DNA of 64,000 bases from Morinoia aosen. Taxonomy: Eukaryota > Arthropoda > Malacostraca > Amphipoda > Talitridae. The position numbers and the translations under genes are program-made. This document shows positions 59,003-64,000 of the stretch, in pieces; position 1 is the stretch's first letter; each line of letters opens with the position of its first letter. Location: contig CM059572.1 in NCBI GenBank assembly GCA_030386875.1, forward strand, positions 38,747,732 through 38,811,731, read 5' to 3'. Under the pieces are notes generated by a model. The model was not told where the DNA came from, did not search any database, and was given only the letters and a program-made list of their open reading frames with translations.

Positions 59003-59684
59003 TCAATTCTTAGAACAGAGTTTAGCAAGTTTCGACATGAATTTCATTTGTTCTTCACCCGCAAGGCCATTCAGTTTATCAAGCACAAGTTCACAGCAAG
59101 TTTGGTAATGTAATTATCATTTCCAGCACTCCTTTTTCATGCTAATGAGCTCTCAACATGAAAAAAATTTTCATGAAATAACTCTACCGTACTAAATTAA
59201 AATGCTCTTATCTTTCTTACTCCTTATACACTTACAAAATCCCCCACTGCCCATGACATCAGTACATGTATCTGCTGCCGGGGAAGGCTTGGTGCAGGCG
59301 AGACAATTTTGAGGCTTGGATCCACTACTTACATGAACGATATCGTTATCAATTTCGGCTGATGTGCCCATTAACTGAGTTTCTACAGTATTTTTAAGTT
59401 CTTCCTGAAACCAATCTGTCGACCAACACAACAATACTCTGTATAGGGTTCTTTGATTATTTGCCTTTCACTTGGAATGTGGGTAACAAAATCATCACTT
59501 GAATTAATATTCATGCTGCTCATGCTACAGTCTGGGGGCCCATAATCCGAAAAAAAGGCCATAAGGTTAGTGCGCATCCAAGCCTTGCTCTCCACAGCTC
59601 CAGACCCTGATATTTTCATCCTTTCAGAAGCGAGGAGCCGCAAGAAATAGAAGCATGGGAGGGATGTCCTCTTCTTTAGGAGAT
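59003..59684 (-). pseudogene. MADF/Myb-like Harbinger partner protein, broken
   Basis: A splice-acceptor-like TTTTTTTCAG ends at 59685 on the minus strand. The following frame reads LRLLASERMKISGSGA then VESKAWMRTNLMAFFSDYG, resembling the second half of a MADF domain (K-S-G-S-x, then W-x-x-x-x-x-L-x-F-L). A frameshift near 59430 leads to WSTDWFQEELKNT. Further left GNDNYIT and, after a shift, CCELVLDKLNGLAGEEQMKF then MSKLAKLCSKN-stop resemble the C-terminal BESS-type segment. In this superfamily the second protein binds DNA and helps the transposase reach the nucleus and the ends. The call rests on short motifs. Confidence 0.5.
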
Positions 59685-59704
59685 CTGAAAAAAATAATAT
59701 CAAT

Positions 59705-60930
59705 TAGAATTATTCTTACACCATTGATATAATAGTCCTTTACATAGTTACTGGTAATATTAATTCTTGCAATAGTGTTTGTGACAGGCTTGATTATTCA
59801 AGTGCATAGAACATATTTGTTTGCTCCAGTACATGAGCTTTATTGAAAATAAACATGTTTTGTTAGGGAATAACACAAGAAGTAGAGATATGTGTAGTGA
59901 AATGTTTGAAAATTATATGTTAAAAGAAATATCATTAGGTATTGTTAAAATAATGTTCAGAGTCACACAATCTGGGACTGACTTTCATCCAACACTGAAA
60001 ATTATTAGCTAATGAAGGAAAAGTTTTCCATGAGTTTCATTGAGAACTCAAATGAGGAACAATAAAAACCTCCACTTTATGTTACATGAGGGTCACACAT
60101 GACTACAAAGATTCACCTGTGTCATAATGATAGTTTTCATAAAACCTCAACTGTATGATCTAAATTAGAAATTGCCCTCCTAGCAAAATGTTCACGTTGT
60201 TAAGAAAAAAATACTATCAAGCTATGTTTACTTCGCTTCTAGAACTGTCAGTAACAAGTGCACATTTTTCCACAAGCTTCTCGCCTAAATTCAGAATAAT
60301 TTGCAGAGAATCTCATCCACTTTCAGAATTCTAACTTTTCTGCCAAATACTTTAAAACAAATGTATCAAACTTGATGCCCAAATTCCACTGACATTCAGT
60401 ATGGCAATAAGACATCTGTACTAATTTTCACATTTGCAAAAAGGTACAAATTTAAGAGTACAACAACATCGAGCAGATTAATTTCATCATAGATGATCAG
60501 CAGCTTCAGATAAATAGATTATTTACAATTCAATAGATAAAACAACAAATTCAAAATTAAGAGCAAAATTTCAGGATCTAATGTGATACAAGTAACTGGC
60601 AGTTTAAATAGGTCACCACTAACATTTATACAACTTGTTGTACTCCACAGAACAACAATACCATTACAAACATTATCTAAACTCAAAACCTAATGTCAAT
60701 ATTGTTTGTCTATCAACTCTGGTAGGTAATAATGGCCCTACTCATCATTATTGTTGTGTTTAACATTGACATGCTCATGCTCATTGTACAGAACATGAAA
60801 GTTAAAAATAATTATCTAACACCATTTGCTAAAACATAAGATTATGCAGTAATCCTGAAGGGGAATAAATGACTAATGGTAATCACAAAAAACAGTGGAT
60901 TTTTAAACCTGATCAAGTCATTGTTAGTCG
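59705..60930. other. Non-coding interior of the Harbinger element
   Basis: AT-rich DNA, possibly the intron of the leftward gene. No domain is recognised. Confidence 0.5.
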
Positions 60931-60932
60931 TT

Positions 60933-61475
60933 ACGGTCAATTTTTACTTTAATGTTGTCAACGATTTTCATAATTTTGTTACCATACATAGGTAATATAG
61001 TCAATTTTATGACGTTTTACATGAATGACAATGTGCTCGCAAATGCTTAGTTTTTGAGTTATTTAAGTTTGAAGTTATACGAGCGGCGCTCCTGAATGGC
61101 CTTTATCGCGCAATTTCAGAGTTGAAACGGAAGCTAACCCCCCTATTACAAATGTAAAGAGGTTAAGTCATGAACAAGTTAATCTTTAATTAAGCCGCCA
61201 TCTTGGGTACCGGGTGGCCGTCATTGGAGGTGATGAAAATGGACGTCACTAGAAACCTTTATTTATAATTTTATAATTTTCACTAGAAGAATTGTGCCTA
61301 CCCCTCACGCTCTAGCCTGGCACGCTCTAGCCAACTTCAAAGTTGAATAATTTGAAAATAACGCATCAGTGAGCAGAATGTCATTCATGTAAAACGTTTT
61401 AAATGTGTTCTATTATTGATTATTGGTAACAAAATTATGAAAATCGTTGACCAGATTATAGCAAAAATTGACCGT
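60933..61475. mobile_element. 543-bp foldback MITE nested in Harbinger
   Basis: The left arm starts ACGGTCAATTTTTACTTTAA and the right arm is its inverse, ending ...AAAAATTGACCGT. Matching continues inward through TCAACGATTTTCATAATTTT, GTTACC, CGTTTTACATGAATGACA and CAACTTTGAAGTT-like blocks, about 150 bp per arm. The central 230 bp is unique. No transposase is present. The target duplication is not clear (TTA on one side, TGTA on the other), so the superfamily is open. Confidence 0.85.
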
Positions 61476-61479
61476 TGTA

Positions 61480-62515
61480 ATTTCCACTTGAAGAAAAAGT
61501 GTAACATGAAACAAAAATACTTTACATTTTCAATTACATTGCTCTTCTCATTATCAATCCCTATTTGATTTCAGCCAATGTTTAACCCTGCATTCTCAAA
61601 ATGACCTATTTCATTGTCGAATGAAATAACTGCTCATTTAGAATATTTACATAATTAACTCACTTTTAACACCTGCAAAAAAAAAAGAAATGAACTCTTG
61701 AGGCATTCTTGCACACCATTACACTTACCTAGAAGTATAAAGCTGATTGGTGTTTCCCAAAAACCTGAATACACTCACGAAGTTTATTAATCACGATTGT
61801 TTTTTAAAGGTCTACATAATTAATGCAAGTTTTAAGCTATATCTACCTTCTGGTTGTCTAGGATCTGTAAATCAAAAGACAATAAAATTAGATGGATCTT
61901 TTTTTACAGAACACATTAAATAAATTTAACACTTTAACATGAAATATAATTCTATTCAATTATATTGAAACTCTTATAATTTATGAAACAATAAATAAAT
62001 TTTAATAAACTGGAAGGAACTTCAATGAAAACGCCTGCAAAACAAGTTGTTTGACACATTTTTCTGTGAATAGCATTCATGAGCAATGCTAAAAAATTAC
62101 AAAACCAAAAGTTTTTCATTTACCACATTATCATCCATGTAAAACATGTTGACATTGTTGGAAAGGAATGCTAAATTTGATTGGTAACAGGCTACTTGCT
62201 TTTTCACTAAACTGCAGGACCTAGCACTGAATTTCATTGCTTTACATTTTGATACCACCACGAAAACAGCTAAAAACCATATCTAATATATATCTCCTGC
62301 CAATATTGGCCACAATCATCATTTAAAATCAACATAACAGTTGCGAAACTTGTCAACACTCTCCGCCATCTTTGTTCTTCGTAGTTCATTTGATGACTGA
62401 AAACCTCCGACGACCTTTCCCGAAATGATGAGCATACATTCATCAAATGATGAGCGAACGGGCCTTCCAGCGTTCATTTGACATACGGAGTTCATTTGAC
62501 GAACGAACGTTAGCC
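61480..62515. other. Right interior of Harbinger with possible first exon
   Basis: On the minus strand, ATG at 62369-62367 in AACAAAGATGGCGG context opens MAESVDKFRNCYVDFK and then stops. An AG/GTAAGT donor-like site lies at 61723-61730 on the same strand. These could be 5' exons of the MADF-like gene, but I cannot link them. The last 150 bp carry repeated TTCATTTGA motifs. Confidence 0.4.
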
Positions 62516-62531
62516 TAGTGTGGCCCCGGCA
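62516..62531 (-). repeat. Harbinger right terminal inverted repeat
   Basis: TAGTGTGGCCCCGGCA is the exact inverse of the left end. TTCATTTGACGAACGAA at 62491-62507 pairs with the left subterminal block. TTA follows as the target duplication. Confidence 0.92.
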
Positions 62532-62534
62532 TTA

Positions 62535-64000
62535 CGCACACTCGTGTGAAGCGCTGGTGCAGGTTTCGTTGGATTCGAAGTAGCCTCGTTTACTTTATTT
62601 GATTAACCAGTTGATTTAAACGTGAAGTCACAAGTGGAAATTTATACAATTGCAATGTCCAGTACGCCGAGCTGGACTCTATTTCAAAGACTCAAACAAA
62701 GACGGCGAATACGAGGACCTTCAGCTACAATGACGCGTGCTAGAATGATCCCTCCTGACCCTAAGTAGACTCTTAAATAGAAGCAGTTACCGCCGCTCAT
62801 GCATGAACGTTAGGCAGCAGCTAACGGTTACGAAGGTGGCGGTTTGAGCAGACGCCGTCCCCTCTTTGCTGATCTGGCTTTCTACAGCTTTTCTGCTGAA
62901 TTGCAAACGGTCTTTCAGGGCACAGAATACGAGGCTCTTCCTCGCTGATGCAACCGTCGTTCGTGTATGGCGCGCCGTTACATAGAGGGTACATAACAAT
63001 CCTCCCCACGTCGTTTTTAGTAATATCCTCCTGGATATTGTCGCAGTTGGAAGTATCCGTTTACTTGAAGTCTTGAGAAATCTCATCCTTCATTGCAAGG
63101 GAAGATTCAGACAAGTCAACGAGATTTGTGCTTCTGACGCACGCTGAAACGAAGATCTTAAACAAGCAATGATGAAAAGTCGATATCGGGATATCCTTAT
63201 CCTTCTCCATCATCGAAGACCTTCTCCCGCGACTGATGATATTCCTTGGAGGCCAATCCGAGGATATCTGGAGGTGAATACCGCCCAAAATATAAATATG
63301 TCGAGTGTAAACTCGATTTAGTCATTACTTCCGCATGCATGTAGTTATTTTGAACGTATTAGTGTTCAACGGTATCTTCTTAAATTTTTCTCTCCGCCTT
63401 AGCCGAATCCATGCTTTGGCGTATATCGAAATGGGGGGGAAGCTTCACCCTCGCTGTGATGTCACGCCACTCTCCAAACTGTAGTTCCGTCGATAGTAGA
63501 TTGCGCCACGTTCTCGTAGTCGAGGTAACCCTCACGCGTTGCATCCAGTCGCTCAGCCCTTTAACTCGCGTCGACCCTGTTGGTCGTAGTATTTACGTCC
63601 GAGTGAGTGCGCTGTCTAGCCATGCCATATCAATGGAGCGCGGTATTGCCAGATTTCTCGTAGACTGCGCGAACAGTGCGGTCCTGCCAGACCCGTGCCA
63701 TGCACACGTCCCAGCCCAAGCGTAGCACTTGCTCGCAGCAGCCGCTGTGTGCCTGCCATGACCTTGAGTCAGAGCAGCTGGGATGCTGGAGTAGCCACTG
63801 CTGTATTCATGCACGCCTTTGTAGTGCTGGTGTCGCTGTGCAGCCGTGTCACAACAGCCTTACGTATAGCTGCAACAACCGTATTGAATTAGTTTCTGGA
63901 CATGGTAATTATCTCCCATGGATTCCTTTCAAGATTTCCCTCTTTGCAGCACGTCTACTTGCTTTAATTTCATCCACCGGCATGTACAATTGGTATATCA
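62535..64000. other. Unassigned GC-richer DNA to the window end
   Basis: No gene is established. The minus strand from 63288 to 62821 is open apart from one TAA at 63061-63063, and its second half is cysteine-rich (see findings). The 63411-63892 stretch is open on both strands and has no recognised domain. Confidence 0.45.

Larger units (their letters stand above)
55717..62531. mobile_element. PIF/Harbinger DNA transposon, about 6.8 kb, decayed
   Basis: Both ends are TGCCGGGGCCACACTA, inverted. The element is flanked by TTA on each side (55714-55716 and 62532-62534), the 3-bp target duplication typical of this superfamily. It contains a rightward transposase pseudogene (55889-57345) and a convergent leftward MADF/Myb-like pseudogene (59003-59684), the standard two-gene content of Harbinger elements. 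Three inverted SINE-A copies or fragments and a 543-bp foldback element are nested inside and explain part of the extra length. Both genes are broken, so this copy cannot move by itself. Confidence 0.88.

Noticed and set aside
1-64000. CRISPR array, bacterial operons or phage genes
   Set aside because: No regularly spaced direct repeats with unique spacers and no dense gene packing. The sequence is plainly eukaryotic.

Overview
The window reads as non-coding, repeat-rich animal DNA, most likely from an insect or another arthropod with a large genome. It is AT-rich, the reading frames are short and strongly interrupted, and I find no intact host gene, tRNA or rRNA. Everything I can identify with confidence is mobile DNA or tandem repeat. 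The arthropod guess rests on a degenerate CCTAA/TTAGG-like tract near 34.6 kb and on the mix of elements. It is an inference, not a demonstration.

The dominant component is one short interspersed element, called SINE-A here for convenience. It is about 340-370 bp long and occurs about 19 times (whole, degenerate, nested or truncated). It has a hairpin-rich head starting near CCCCTCAGGGGGATAC, a body with conserved blocks, and a short TAATC-type tail. Eight or more copies are bracketed by 12-14 bp direct repeats of the target, as expected for target-primed retrotransposition by a LINE partner. The tail of one copy has grown into a (TAA)n microsatellite, one copy sits inside another, and one is 5' truncated. 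Outside the Harbinger element, 15 of 16 copies point the same way.

The second major object is a DNA transposon at 55717-62531, flanked by TTA. It has 16-bp perfect terminal inverted repeats, a broken PIF/Harbinger-type transposase reading rightward, and a convergent broken gene that looks like the MADF/Myb-like partner of these transposons. It has been invaded by three SINE-A copies or fragments and by a 543-bp foldback element.

Smaller elements are: a 269-bp inverted-repeat MITE with an 8-bp target duplication (20366-20634); a three-copy family of TTAA-flanked MITE-like elements (37.6, 42.3 and 47.9 kb); an inverted pair of GC-rich 85-bp arms around the telomere-like tract (34.2-34.8 kb); and two copies of a probable LINE 3' end with compensatory hairpin changes (50.8-51.9 kb).

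Layout: 1-20 kb holds SINE-A copies in otherwise featureless DNA. 20-29 kb holds the hAT-like MITE, a 30-bp minisatellite (24.9-25.2 kb) and poly-G tracts. 29-50 kb is a mosaic of SINE-A, TTAA MITEs and small tandem duplications. 50-55 kb holds the LINE-like ends and low-complexity DNA. 55.7-62.5 kb is the Harbinger element. 62.5-64 kb is GC-richer unassigned DNA with one weak cysteine-rich reading frame. The window is best explained as intergenic DNA or the inside of a very long intron.
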